A stretch of DNA of 63,570 bases from CAYQLY01 sp964418605 (GCA_964418605.1 CAYQLY010000013.1:1-63570); one strand, 5' to 3'. Counted from the first letter of the stretch, positions 35,869-44,469 are shown. Made by a program: numbers and translations. The notes: generated by a model not told the origin, from the letters alone.

Positions 35869-38271
35869 ATGAAAAAAGAAGCTTCATCCACTAAAAATAA
35901 AATAAAAAAAGAGATCCTACAGGATTATCAATTGGCTGTAGAAAGTCGGCAGGCTAGTTTGCTAGGTAGAAAAGAAGTATTCAGTGGCAAAGCTAAGTTT
36001 GGTATTTTTGGTGATGGCAAAGAACTTGCTCAGTTGGCCATGGCAAAAGTATTCCGAAAAGGGGATTTTCGGTCAGGATATTATCGCGATCAAACGTTTA
36101 TGTTTGCGATCGGCGAACTTACCTTTCAAGAGTATTTTGCGCAACTCTATGCTACTCCAGATATACAAAAAGAACCTGCCTCAGGTGGCAGATTAATGAA
36201 TAGTCATTTTGCAACCAGGTTGCTTCATGCAGATGGATCTTGGAAGATATTAACAGAACTAAAAAACTCAAGCTCTGACATCTCACCTACAGGATCACAG
36301 ATGCCGCGATTGGTAGGACTTGCATATGCGTCTAAACTTTATCGACAAAATCCAGCGCTTAAAAATTTTCATCAGTTTTCTATTAATGGAAATGAGATTG
36401 CTTTTGGAACAATTGGGAATGCATCTACTTCAGAAGGTATGTTTTTTGAAGCCATTAATGCGGCAGGTGTGCTTCAAATACCTATGCTCATCTCTATTTG
36501 GGATGATAATTATGGTATATCTGTATCTAGTCAATACCAAACAACTAAAGGTGATATTTCTAAAATTTTATCAGGTTTCCAACGCACATCGGAAGAAAAA
36601 GGATTTGAAATTTTTAAAGTCAATGGATGGGATTATGCTGAACTATGTAAGACATATGCCAAAGCAGAAAAAATTTGCAGAGAAGAACATGTGCCTGTGT
36701 TGGTTCATGTGACTGAAATGACTCAACCACAAGGCCATTCTACGTCTGGTTCACATGAACGGTATAAGTCAAAAGAACGATTGCTTTGGGAACAAGACTA
36801 TGACTGTATTAAAAAAATGCGTGAATGGATTATCGAATATGAGATAGCAACGAAGCGTGAGTTGGAGTTAATAGAAAAAGAGGCTGAAGAAACAATAAAA
36901 GAAGCCAGGGCTCAAGCATGGAAAGATTTTGTAGAGCCTTTACAAGAAGAAGTAAAAAGCCTGATTACTATAATAACACCACTGGCTGTTACAAGTGGTA
37001 ATGATGAAATAAATATACTAAAGGAAAATCTATCTAAAATAATTAACCCCATACGCACGGATATTATAAAAATTGCTAAAAAAATACTGCGTCTAATTCG
37101 TCATGAAAATTATGAAGAAAAACAACAGTTAATTAATTGGATTAAACAATATGAGTTGGTCGTTAAAGATTATTATAATTCTTACGTCTATAGTCAATCT
37201 TCCGAATCTGCTTTAACTGTAACAGAAGTAAAGCCAATTTATGGTAATGATAGTACTTTAGTTGATGGACGAGAAATAGTAAGAGCATGTTTTGATTCTA
37301 TACTCACCAGAGATCCACGGGTCTTTGCAATAGGTGAGGATGTAGGAAGAATTGGTGATGTTAATCAAGGGTTTGCTGGTCTTCAGGAAAAACATGGAGA
37401 AATACGCATTACAGATACCGGAATTCGAGAATGTACCATCATCGGGCAAGGCATCGGCGCAAGCTTAAGAGGTCTCAGGCCTATTGTTGAAATTCAATAT
37501 TTGGATTACTTGTTGTATGCCATACAAATTCTTTCAGATGATTTGGCTACACTTCAATACCGAACAAAAGGAGGGCAAAAAGCCCCATTACTTATTCGTA
37601 CGCGCGGGCATCGACTGGAAGGTGTTTGGCATTCAGGCTCTCCAATGGGAATGATTCTCAACAGTTTGCGAGGAATTTATATTTTGGTGCCACGTGACAT
37701 GACTCAAGCTGCAGGATTCTATAATACCATGTTACAATCTGATGAGCCCGCACTCATTATTGAATGCTTGAATGGGTATAGGCTTAAAGAACGTATGCCA
37801 TCTAATATTGATTCATTTACTGTGCCGTTAGGAATACCTGAGGTCTTGAGAGAAGGAACAGATATTACTATCGTGACATATGGCTCTATGTGTAAAGTTG
37901 TATTGGAAGCTGTAGATGAATTAGAAAAACTAAATATATCGTGTGAGGTTATTGATGTTCAAAGTCTTATTCCTTTTGATATCCCTGGAATCATTATTCA
38001 GTCTCTTCAGAAAACCAATAAAATAATTTTTACAGATGAAGATGTTCCTGGTGGAGCGACAGCTTATATGTTACAACAAGTTATTGAAGTGAAAGATGGA
38101 TACCGTTATTTAGATGCTAAACCCATAACGATTACAGCAGAGGAGCATAGGCCTGCCTACTCATCTGATGGGGATTATTTTTCTAAACCAAATCCTGAGA
38201 AATTAATAGAGGCAGCTTATTCACTTATGCATGAGGTTTCTCCTGATCTGTTTCCCCCACTTTATAAATAA
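35869..38271 (+). CDS. 2-oxoacid dehydrogenase E1, fused alpha and beta subunits
   Basis: An 800-residue thiamine-diphosphate enzyme, E1 of a branched-chain 2-oxoacid or pyruvate dehydrogenase complex. The alpha part is residues 1-330 (RDQTFMFAIGELTFQEYFAQL, SPTGSQMPRLVGLAYASKL, WDDNYGISV, and the phosphorylation-loop-like GSHERYKSKERLLWE). A helical linker follows (about 330-460). The beta part is about 465-800 (FAIGEDVGRIGDVNQGFAGL, IRECTIIGQGIGASLRGLRP, DEDVPGGATAYM). The fusion is common in Bacteroidota. In the diphosphate/metal motif the usual GDG..SEG reads GNASTSEG near residue 184. I start at the ATG at 35869; an upstream TTG at 35851 overlaps the -7 element. E2 and E3 are not in the window. 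Confidence 0.9.
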   Translation: MKKEASSTKNKIKKEILQDYQLAVESRQASLLGRKEVFSGKAKFGIFGDGKELAQLAMAKVFRKGDFRSGYYRDQTFMFAIGELTFQEYFAQLYATPDIQKEPASGGRLMNSHFATRLLHADGSWKILTELKNSSSDISPTGSQMPRLVGLAYASKLYRQNPALKNFHQFSINGNEIAFGTIGNASTSEGMFFEAINAAGVLQIPMLISIWDDNYGISVSSQYQTTKGDISKILSGFQRTSEEKGFEIFKVNGWDYAELCKTYAKAEKICREEHVPVLVHVTEMTQPQGHSTSGSHERYKSKERLLWEQDYDCIKKMREWIIEYEIATKRELELIEKEAEETIKEARAQAWKDFVEPLQEEVKSLITIITPLAVTSGNDEINILKENLSKIINPIRTDIIKIAKKILRLIRHENYEEKQQLINWIKQYELVVKDYYNSYVYSQSSESALTVTEVKPIYGNDSTLVDGREIVRACFDSILTRDPRVFAIGEDVGRIGDVNQGFAGLQEKHGEIRITDTGIRECTIIGQGIGASLRGLRPIVEIQYLDYLLYAIQILSDDLATLQYRTKGGQKAPLLIRTRGHRLEGVWHSGSPMGMILNSLRGIYILVPRDMTQAAGFYNTMLQSDEPALIIECLNGYRLKERMPSNIDSFTVPLGIPEVLREGTDITIVTYGSMCKVVLEAVDELEKLNISCEVIDVQSLIPFDIPGIIIQSLQKTNKIIFTDEDVPGGATAYMLQQVIEVKDGYRYLDAKPITITAEEHRPAYSSDGDYFSKPNPEKLIEAAYSLMHEVSPDLFPPLYK

Positions 38272-38274
38272 AGA

Positions 38275-38709
38275 CTATAGATCATGAAGTTTCTGCATAA
38301 GCAGTTCCACATCTTGTTTTCTTCCTTTTATAATGGCCAAGTTGCTATCTTTTTTAATGGCAATTTTAATTTTACTGTCAATAAAAGAAAACCAAAGGAA
38401 CGCTTTGTATTTTAAAAATTTATTTTTAGTTGAACTCGCTTCAAAACCTAATTCACTTAATTCAGTGTATACTCTTTTTAAGAAGGCATCTTTTTTGTCG
38501 TATGGAATAATATATTCAATCCGTCTTAATGTATAAGTTAGAAACAAGGCCACATTAACAGCTATAAATAAGGATACTATAAAAGCTTCTTTTAGCCATT
38601 TTCCAGAGTGAAGGCTAAAAACAAATGAAATCCCAAAATAAAGCCACATGCAAATGCAATAAGTTAGCAGTGTCGTTAATAAAAAATTGATAATTAGCTT
38701 AGTTTTCAT
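38275..38709 (-). CDS. Small membrane protein, unknown
   Basis: A 144-residue protein with two predicted transmembrane helices (about 6-32 and 42-62). A cytoplasmic basic domain follows (about 70-144) with alternating strand and helix, YTELSELGFEASSTKNKFLKYKAF and IKGRKQDVELLMQKLHDL. I do not recognise the family. It converges on the E1 gene with only 3 bases between stops. Confidence 0.65.
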   Translation of the reverse strand: MKTKLIINFLLTTLLTYCICMWLYFGISFVFSLHSGKWLKEAFIVSLFIAVNVALFLTYTLRRIEYIIPYDKKDAFLKRVYTELSELGFEASSTKNKFLKYKAFLWFSFIDSKIKIAIKKDSNLAIIKGRKQDVELLMQKLHDL

Positions 38710-38851
38710 TAGCTAAACGTTTTTATAATACTTAAAAACTAAATATACTTAACTCTATACTAGTAAACAAGAAAAAAATCATCGTTAGCTAATGAAATAA
38801 TGGTTTATTTTAAAAACCTTATTTTTAAATTATAATTTGATTAACTTAAAT

Positions 38852-39418
38852 ATGAATACCTATTATCTTTTATATAAACCTTTCGGTGTACTTTCTCAAT
38901 TCACGGATGAAACCGGAAAGAAAAAAACGTTGGGTTTGTTTTATCCTTTTCCTAAAGATGTATATTCTGTGGGACGCCTTGATGAAGATAGTGAAGGATT
39001 ATTATTGCTAACTAATGATAATAAATTGAAAACTATGCTTATGGAAGATAAGATAGAAAAAGAGTATTGGGTTCAAGTTGAGGGTATTCCTGAAGAGTCG
39101 GACTTGGAAAAATTAAGAAACGGCATTACCATACGCGTAAAGAAAAAAACACATCAAACTCAACCTGCTAAGGTATATAAAATAGAACAACAACCTCATC
39201 TTCCAGAGCGAATTCCGGCTATTCGATATCGTAAGCATATTCCTACTTCTTGGTTATCTATTATACTTACCGAAGGAAAATTCCGACAGGTTCGCAAAAT
39301 GACAGCTGCTATTGGATTTCCTACATTGCGATTAGTGCGTGTTCGAATTGGAAAAATAAAATTAGATAAAATGTTTCCTGGAGAAGTGAAGAAGATAGAA
39401 TCAAAAGATATTATTTAA
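38852..39418 (+). CDS. rluE: rRNA pseudouridine synthase, RsuA/RluE type
   Basis: A 188-residue enzyme of the RsuA/RluB/RluE group, without an S4 domain, as in RluE. The N-terminus YYLLYKPFGVLSQF, the catalytic Asp in YSVGRLDEDSEGLLLLTND, KEYWVQVEGIP, and the C-terminal LTEGKFRQVRKMTAAIGFPTLRLVRVRIG are all present. RluE modifies U2457 of E. coli 23S rRNA; the same target here is inference. I start at the ATG at 38852; an in-frame TTG lies at 38837. The stop codon overlaps that of the convergent gene at 39415. Confidence 0.87.
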   Translation: MNTYYLLYKPFGVLSQFTDETGKKKTLGLFYPFPKDVYSVGRLDEDSEGLLLLTNDNKLKTMLMEDKIEKEYWVQVEGIPEESDLEKLRNGITIRVKKKTHQTQPAKVYKIEQQPHLPERIPAIRYRKHIPTSWLSIILTEGKFRQVRKMTAAIGFPTLRLVRVRIGKIKLDKMFPGEVKKIESKDII

Positions 39419-39774
39419 TCTTCTATTTTTTGATTTGCTCTTGATCTTTTTACAACCCATACTAATCCGAATACAAGCATACATACAATACCAGTTAAGA
39501 AAAATAGAAAAGAAAAAATAGTATAATCAAAATGAAAAAATTCGCCTAACATCCAAATGGAGTTAGCGCCAATCCAAAAACAAACAGCTAAATTAGGCAG
39601 AAATGCAGTGAGCAATTTTCTTGAGCGCCAAGCAATCCAGCAAGCCAATGTGATCGTAGGAATAATTAATGCCGTTCCTACTTCCCGCCAATGCATCATC
39701 CAAGATGCATCTTTTAGTAACCAAAGAGGAATGTGAGCGTTTTCTAAATGTCTTAAGCGCATGTTTTTTATCAT
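39415..39774 (-). CDS. Small integral membrane protein, unknown
   Basis: A 119-residue protein with three predicted transmembrane helices (about 31-50, 56-78, 84-108) and a Trp-rich N-terminus (LWLLKDASWMMHWREVG). A short basic tail follows (VVKRSRANQKIED). The arrangement suggests a conserved Bacteroidota membrane protein, but I cannot name the family. Its stop overlaps that of rluE by 4 bases. Confidence 0.65.
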   Translation of the reverse strand: MIKNMRLRHLENAHIPLWLLKDASWMMHWREVGTALIIPTITLACWIAWRSRKLLTAFLPNLAVCFWIGANSIWMLGEFFHFDYTIFSFLFFLTGIVCMLVFGLVWVVKRSRANQKIED

Positions 39775-39820
39775 ACAGAAAAATAGATAAAAAATTTAGA
39801 AATCAATTAATTAAAAATGA

Positions 39821-39869
39821 TAACTTGTTAAGTGTATTAAAAAATATAACTAATTTGGTAACTTGTTAA
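39821..39869. promoter_or_regulatory. Paired inverted-repeat sites upstream of the TPR lipoprotein gene
   Basis: TAACTTGTTAA occurs twice (39821-39831 and 39859-39869), 38 bases apart. Each contains the inverted half-sites TAAC/GTTA with a 2-base spacer. The first copy contains a TTG that could act as -33 and the second lies just beyond a TAATTTG that could approximate a -7, so they could be an operator pair. Binding protein unknown. Confidence 0.3.
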
Positions 39870-39914
39870 ATCCGTATTAAATTCGTAGACGTTTTATAGT
39901 AGAGGTTTGGAGAA

Positions 39915-41552
39915 ATGTATAATCTGTGTATGCGAAAAACAATATACCTGTGTGTAGCCAGCTTACTTTTATTGTCCTGTAAAAAAGAACCTGTTCGCAC
40001 TATTAAAATCCCGGATTATGCCATAACGGTCACGTCGTATAATCAGCTCTCGCCCAACCTTCAACTCCTCGCTCAACAGGTGGATCAACTCATGGTTTCT
40101 GATAAATATGAAGCACTCAGATACGCAGCTAAGATTACCTCATTTTCCCAGCAGCTTAGCTATGAAAGAGGTCAGGCATTAGGTCATTATCAACAAGCCT
40201 ATATTCATGCGACTTATTTTCAGAAATACGATAGTGCCTTATGGCATTATAAAGAGGCACTAGATCTATATAAAGATGTAGCTATTCCACAGGCTATATC
40301 GGATTGCTATTTTGCCATCACCAATACCTATATGCAGCTTGAAATGCCTATTCAAGCATTAGACTATTGTTATGAATGGTTAGATTATGCTCAGAATAAA
40401 GAAGATCAAATCACAGAAGCAAAAACGTATCGATCAATAGCATCAGTATATGTTTTTTTGAGAAATGAAGATAAAGCGCTTATGTATTTAGATAAAGCAT
40501 TAGCCATTTATAAAACGATGCATCGTGATACGGCTGTCGCTACCTTATATATGACCATGGGCGATGTCTATATGAAAGCAACTAATGATTTGGAAGCTAA
40601 AGATTATTATAATGATGCCATTTCTTTATTTAAACTGTATAATAAAAATAAACAATGGGCCGAGGCCTACTTTAAGTTAGGGGTGGTCCATAAAAATCTT
40701 AATGAATTCCCTCTTGCACTATCTTTTTTTAATCAGTCGATGGCTATAGCAAAAGAAGACGATTTGAATATAAAAGCAAAAAATTTATTTGAGATCGGAT
40801 CTGTTTACTATCTTACTAAAGAATATAAAAAAGCATCTACTGCATTATATTCAAGTCGAGAGCTAGGACTTAAAGTGAACGATGAAGATATTTTATCTAA
40901 AGTTAATAATCTACTCTGTTCAGTTTTATTGTTTAATAAAAATTCGGCTGACACCTTGGAAGCCATTCATAGCTGTTCGTACTACTCTGACTTAAATAGT
41001 AAACTTAATGATGACCAAATAAGACGTAGGATACGATTATACGACCAGAGCCAGGCTGTTTATGACTGGGATGTCTCGATAGAGCGAATCAACCGCTTCG
41101 GTAAATACGGATTGTTTTATCAAATCATACCGGATATATTGACAGGTATCGCTTTGATTGTTTCGGTTATTATATCACTTGTCACTCAACATACCAAACT
41201 TGATAAAAAACTTCGAGATGAATACCATAGCTTGCTGGGCGATGATTATTTGTCTATGGAAGGATATACGTCTAACCAACTTCTACTTGAATATTTAAAA
41301 CGCTCTATAGAAACTTTTGAAGAGTATTTGGATGAAATTGATGAAATGACTCCGCAAGAGTTACTTGGTAAAGATGAAGGTGAGAAAACAACTGCACAAG
41401 CTGAAGAGATAAGAAAAGAAGTAGAGGCTATTCATACGCACTTAATATATATGGTTGAATCGAGTGCTGTAGGTCCTAAAAATATTAAGAAGCTAGCAAC
41501 GCTGCTTCAGCAATCGCAATGGCTGCAAATGCTAAAGCAAGGAAAGCATTAA
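39915..41552 (+). CDS. TPR protein with lipoprotein-like N-terminus and C-terminal transmembrane helix
   Basis: A 545-residue protein. The N-terminus reads RKTIYLCVASLLLLSCKKEP, a lipoprotein signal with Cys at about 22. GGAG lies 4 bases before the ATG at 39915; the ATG at 39930 is an alternative. Residues 50-360 form tetratricopeptide repeats (LGHYQQAYIHATYFQKYDSA, AKTYRSIASVYVFLRNEDKA, AEAYFKLGVVHKNLNEFPLA). One transmembrane helix lies at about 402-424, and a charged 120-residue helical tail follows, probably cytoplasmic. The layout is that of Bacteroidota TPR sensor proteins, but no histidine kinase or DNA-binding output domain is attached. It opens the accessory locus that ends with the GG-leader peptides. 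Confidence 0.8.
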   Translation: MYNLCMRKTIYLCVASLLLLSCKKEPVRTIKIPDYAITVTSYNQLSPNLQLLAQQVDQLMVSDKYEALRYAAKITSFSQQLSYERGQALGHYQQAYIHATYFQKYDSALWHYKEALDLYKDVAIPQAISDCYFAITNTYMQLEMPIQALDYCYEWLDYAQNKEDQITEAKTYRSIASVYVFLRNEDKALMYLDKALAIYKTMHRDTAVATLYMTMGDVYMKATNDLEAKDYYNDAISLFKLYNKNKQWAEAYFKLGVVHKNLNEFPLALSFFNQSMAIAKEDDLNIKAKNLFEIGSVYYLTKEYKKASTALYSSRELGLKVNDEDILSKVNNLLCSVLLFNKNSADTLEAIHSCSYYSDLNSKLNDDQIRRRIRLYDQSQAVYDWDVSIERINRFGKYGLFYQIIPDILTGIALIVSVIISLVTQHTKLDKKLRDEYHSLLGDDYLSMEGYTSNQLLLEYLKRSIETFEEYLDEIDEMTPQELLGKDEGEKTTAQAEEIRKEVEAIHTHLIYMVESSAVGPKNIKKLATLLQQSQWLQMLKQGKH

Positions 41553-41602
41553 GTTCAATGACAAGAAAAAATCCATGCCTCCATCACGCACGAGCCACCC
41601 TT

Positions 41603-41648
41603 TTACTCGCTTGCGTGTCGCGAGTGAGTAAGAGGGCAATCGGCAAAG
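41603..41648. repeat. Dispersed palindromic element, copy A
   Basis: TTACTCGCTTGCG (41603-41615), TGT, then CGCGAGTGAGTAA (41619-41631) form a 13-bp stem with two wobble pairs, followed by GCAAAG and related sequence. A second copy is at 63496-63540. A further motif TCACGCACGAGCC (41584-41596) lies beside it. Confidence 0.7.
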
Positions 41649-41879
41649 TCAACTGATTGATGAATTCTGAAATTAGTATTTTTTCTATTTCTGATAGAAT
41701 TATTCTAATCTCTCCTTATGTATAGAAAAACAGGGTTTTAAAACTAAAATATACGCTCCAAACGCTTTTTTTATCAAAAAATAGAATTATTTAAATATAA
41801 AATAAAATAATTTTAATAGACCTTAATGTATATTTTTTGTATTGTAAAAGTGAGTTGTAAGAAATTTTTTTATAAAAAA

Positions 41880-41911
41880 TTTGATAAAACTTGAAAAAGC
41901 GGTTATCTTAG
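41880..41911 (+). promoter_or_regulatory. Promoter of the second TPR gene
   Basis: TTTG (41880-41883), exactly 20 bases, then TATCTTAG (41904-41911; one mismatch to TAnnTTTG). It could drive the TPR gene and the first precursor peptide gene that follows it. Confidence 0.5.
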
Positions 41912-41983
41912 CTGAATTAATATCGCTTGGTATGACTATTTAAAAACCCTAGCTTTTATAACAATGAAAAAAATGAAGACCGA

Positions 41984-43774
41984 TTGGATGATGCTAGTTT
42001 TAATTTAGATTATAGTTTAGATATGTTAATCCGCCTCTCTCGTATTTTTACTTTTTTCTTTGTAACTGGTATATTAGGTTTTATAGGGTTTAGAATCTAT
42101 TCGGAGAAATTCGCTTCAGATGAAATACCCAACAACGTGAAGATCTATCTGATCACCGACTCGGTCAGATATAAAGCGGATGATGTCTATTGGAATGCCC
42201 GTGAAAGTATAGAAAAAGGAAATTGGCGTAATGTCTATTTAGCTATACACCATCTGGATAAACTCATTGCATCAACTGGATATGATGACGCTAAAATTTA
42301 CAGAACGGCCTTGCAAGGCTCTGTACTGTTGATGAAAGGAAATTACATTAAAGCCTTGAACTGCCATCTGGAAGCACTGGATTTTGTGAAGGATAAAAAC
42401 TATTTTGCACATATGCTTTATGGCTACCGGGAGCTAATTAAAATCTATAAAGAACTGAACCTACCTGAAGAAACCAAGAAATATGAACACGACTACAAAG
42501 TCTTAGCCAAGCAAATGGAGTTTCATCCCTTTGAAACAATCGAGCTGAAAGACTCTGTTGAAAGATGCAAAACCACTAATCCTTACATCGCAGCAATAGC
42601 TGCTAAAGAACTTTTCTACACCTCCAGAAACAGAGGTGATCTACAGGGTATGGGATTAGCACAATATACGTTAGGGGATGTGTTGACTAAACACAAGAAA
42701 GACTATGTAAATGGATTGATGAGTTATCAGCAAGCCTTATCTATTTATGAGCGTCTAGATGATAGAGAAGGTATAGCAAAGTGTTACAAGAATATCGGAC
42801 GGGTTTACTATAGAAATGAGTTTTATGATATAGCGGAGGATTACTACCGACTGGCCCTGCATGACTATGAATTCTGTCTGGACCTCACGGCAGTATCTGA
42901 TATAAAAGAAACCATAGCTAATCTTTATATAGATCAGCAACAATACATCACGGCTGCATTTCACGTGAACATCGCCTTAGACATGGCCCAAAGAGCAAGG
43001 GATCAAAAACAAATCGCCAAATGCCATAACACCAAAGGTGTTATTAATCAATTAAAAGAAAAACTGGATGACGCTATCGTGGAGCATGAGAAAGCGGTAT
43101 ACTATGCTCATGAAGCAGGCGATGCTGCCTTTGAAGCTGAAATGTATAATAACTTGGGCAATGATTACCGGCTAAAAGGGGATTTTGTTCAAGCGTTAAG
43201 CTCTTATCAAGAATGTATTAAGTATAAGTCATTTTTGGGTAATGACGCGAGATATGTTCTTCTTAATGCGGCAATCCTACTCACCCAATCTAATCGCTTC
43301 AAAGAAGCAGAAGAGTACTTATTTGAAGCCGTATTTTTAGCAGATCAAAATCAGTCGTATGCTGATCTGCGGGATATCAAAAAAGAGCTGGGCAGGATGT
43401 ATAAGCGAAAAGGAGATGATGAAAAATCAGAGTATTACTATCTTCAAAGCGATGAGCTGGATGAAAAAGTACAAGCACAAATCAAAGAGGTAGGAAAATT
43501 TTTAACCCATGCTAAAACAGAGATTCTCACCTATACTCAACACATCCGAGAGAAAAGCAAGTTAGAGGCTGAGCGGCGGATATACAAACGGTGGTTGATA
43601 ACACTATCACTACTCGGTATAGTCTTGGGTATTATTCTAAATAAATACGGATCAAAGATACGTCAATCCTACAACCAACATAAACAAGAAGAGCGTCTCA
43701 AAAATAAAGTCATTAGTGAAGTGAGCCGCATGGTGCAGGAGCAAGAGCAGAAAAATGACACCAATGCTACTTAG
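41984..43774 (+). CDS. TPR protein with two transmembrane helices
   Basis: A 596-residue protein by the TTG at 41984; the first in-frame ATG is at 42023 (MLIRLSRIF). A transmembrane helix spans about 20-37. Then come many tetratricopeptide repeats (about 60-490, for example AQYTLGDVLTKHKKDYVNGLMSYQQAL, split here for length, and AEMYNNLGNDYRLKGDFVQA). A helical stalk is followed by a second helix at about 537-552 and a basic cytoplasmic tail. The TPR region is therefore outside the cytoplasm. No output domain is present. If one more A stood in the A-run at 41967-41973, the ATG at 41964 would open this frame as MKKNEDRLDD. The precursor peptide unit begins 33 bases after the stop. Confidence 0.78.
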   Translation: MDDASFNLDYSLDMLIRLSRIFTFFFVTGILGFIGFRIYSEKFASDEIPNNVKIYLITDSVRYKADDVYWNARESIEKGNWRNVYLAIHHLDKLIASTGYDDAKIYRTALQGSVLLMKGNYIKALNCHLEALDFVKDKNYFAHMLYGYRELIKIYKELNLPEETKKYEHDYKVLAKQMEFHPFETIELKDSVERCKTTNPYIAAIAAKELFYTSRNRGDLQGMGLAQYTLGDVLTKHKKDYVNGLMSYQQALSIYERLDDREGIAKCYKNIGRVYYRNEFYDIAEDYYRLALHDYEFCLDLTAVSDIKETIANLYIDQQQYITAAFHVNIALDMAQRARDQKQIAKCHNTKGVINQLKEKLDDAIVEHEKAVYYAHEAGDAAFEAEMYNNLGNDYRLKGDFVQALSSYQECIKYKSFLGNDARYVLLNAAILLTQSNRFKEAEEYLFEAVFLADQNQSYADLRDIKKELGRMYKRKGDDEKSEYYYLQSDELDEKVQAQIKEVGKFLTHAKTEILTYTQHIREKSKLEAERRIYKRWLITLSLLGIVLGIILNKYGSKIRQSYNQHKQEERLKNKVISEVSRMVQEQEQKNDTNAT

Positions 43775-43893
43775 AAAGCCAATGGCTTAAGAGTGTAGTT
43801 GAGTAAAATAAAAAGTATTAAAGAAAAAGGAGGAAGCCGAAAATCCTTAGAAGAGAGTAAGCAAGTTTGTTTAACCTTTAAAATTTAAAAATT

Positions 43894-44118
43894 ATGAAAA
43901 AAGAATTGCAAAAAAAACAATTAACACTGAACAAAGAAACAGTGAGTGAGTTAAATCATGTGAAAGGAGGCCAAGGAGCACCTGGTGATGCAAACTCATG
44001 GTGGACAACAATTACAACGACAACTATTATTCTTACTGGTGATAATCATACAGCAGGTGATTGTGGTGATAAGCCCACAATGTGTTCCGGCAGAAGGAAT
44101 ACTTGTATTAATTGTTAA
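43894..44118 (+). CDS. GG-leader natural-product (lanthipeptide-like) precursor 1
   Basis: A 74-residue peptide with the leader KKQLTLNKETVSELNHVKGG. It matches the Bacteroidota natural-product precursor pattern (LxLNKETIxxL...VxGG) seen in class I lanthipeptide-type precursors. Cleavage is expected after Gly-Gly at 25-26. The 48-residue core starts QGAPGDANSWW. It then has a Thr-rich stretch (TTITTTTIILT) and four cysteines near the end (DCG, MCS, TCINC), which suits thioether crosslinks. No LanB, LanC, radical-SAM or peptidase-ABC gene is in the window, so modification and export are inferred from family resemblance only. The preceding 86 bases are identical to those of the second copy. AGGAGG in this leader is too far from the ATG to be its Shine-Dalgarno site. 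Confidence 0.8.
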   Translation: MKKELQKKQLTLNKETVSELNHVKGGQGAPGDANSWWTTITTTTIILTGDNHTAGDCGDKPTMCSGRRNTCINC

Positions 44119-44137
44119 TTTATTATCAGACAAAAAA

Positions 44138-44166
44138 AGAGGTGGTCTAACGACTGCCTATTTTTT
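44138..44166 (+). terminator. Terminator of precursor unit 1
   Basis: AGGTGGTC (44140-44147) and GACTGCCT (44152-44159) pair fully in RNA if two G-U pairs are allowed, with loop TAAC and six T residues after. It is the diverged counterpart of the perfect hairpin in unit 2. Confidence 0.55.
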
Positions 44167-44277
44167 CTAAATAAGAGTTTAGCTCAACAAGATAAAAAGT
44201 ATTAAAGAAAAAGGAGGAAGCCGAAAATCCTTAGAAGAGAGTAAGCAAGTTTGTTTAACCTTTAAAATTTAAAAATT

Positions 44278-44451
44278 ATGAAAAAAGAATTGCAAAAAAA
44301 ACAATTAACACTGAACAAAGAAACAGTGAGTGAGTTAAATCATGTGAAAGGAGGCCAAGGAGCACCTGGTGATGCAAACTCATGGTGGACAATAATTACA
44401 ACGACAGTTATTATTTTTACTGGCGATAGGAAGACGGGAGGGGCTTGTTAA
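44278..44451 (+). CDS. GG-leader natural-product (lanthipeptide-like) precursor 2
   Basis: A 57-residue peptide whose first 37 residues are identical to precursor 1, through QGAPGDANSWW. The core then differs: TIITTTVIIFTGDRKTGGAC. It keeps the Thr/Ile-rich stretch but has only one cysteine, at the C-terminal end, because 17 codons are missing relative to precursor 1. If the family chemistry applies it could form at most one thioether ring. Changes are confined to the core, including Thr to Ile and Thr to Val. Terminator at 44470-44497. It may be an active variant or a decaying copy; sequence alone does not decide. Confidence 0.75.
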   Translation: MKKELQKKQLTLNKETVSELNHVKGGQGAPGDANSWWTIITTTVIIFTGDRKTGGAC

Positions 44452-44469
44452 TTTATTATCAAACAAAAA

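Larger units (their letters stand above)
41553..41983. other. Intergenic region between the two TPR genes
   Basis: A 431-base gene-free stretch. It holds copy A of the dispersed palindrome near its left end and a promoter-like pair (TTTG...TATCTTAG) at 41880-41911. The rest is AT-rich with poly-A and poly-T tracts and no ORF of note. Just before the second TPR gene, an ATG at 41964 is followed by a run of seven A residues and a short out-of-frame ORF. Confidence 0.5.
43808..44166 (+). repeat. Tandem duplication, unit 1
   Basis: First copy of a unit holding an 86-base leader, a GG-leader precursor gene and a terminator. Its first 201 bases (43808-44008) are identical to 44192-44392; the core region then diverges and the 3' flank is again similar. 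Confidence 0.92.

Noticed and set aside
43826..43836. AGGAGG as a Shine-Dalgarno site for a leader ORF
   Set aside because: No start codon lies at a usable distance downstream, and the precursor ATG is about 60 bases away.
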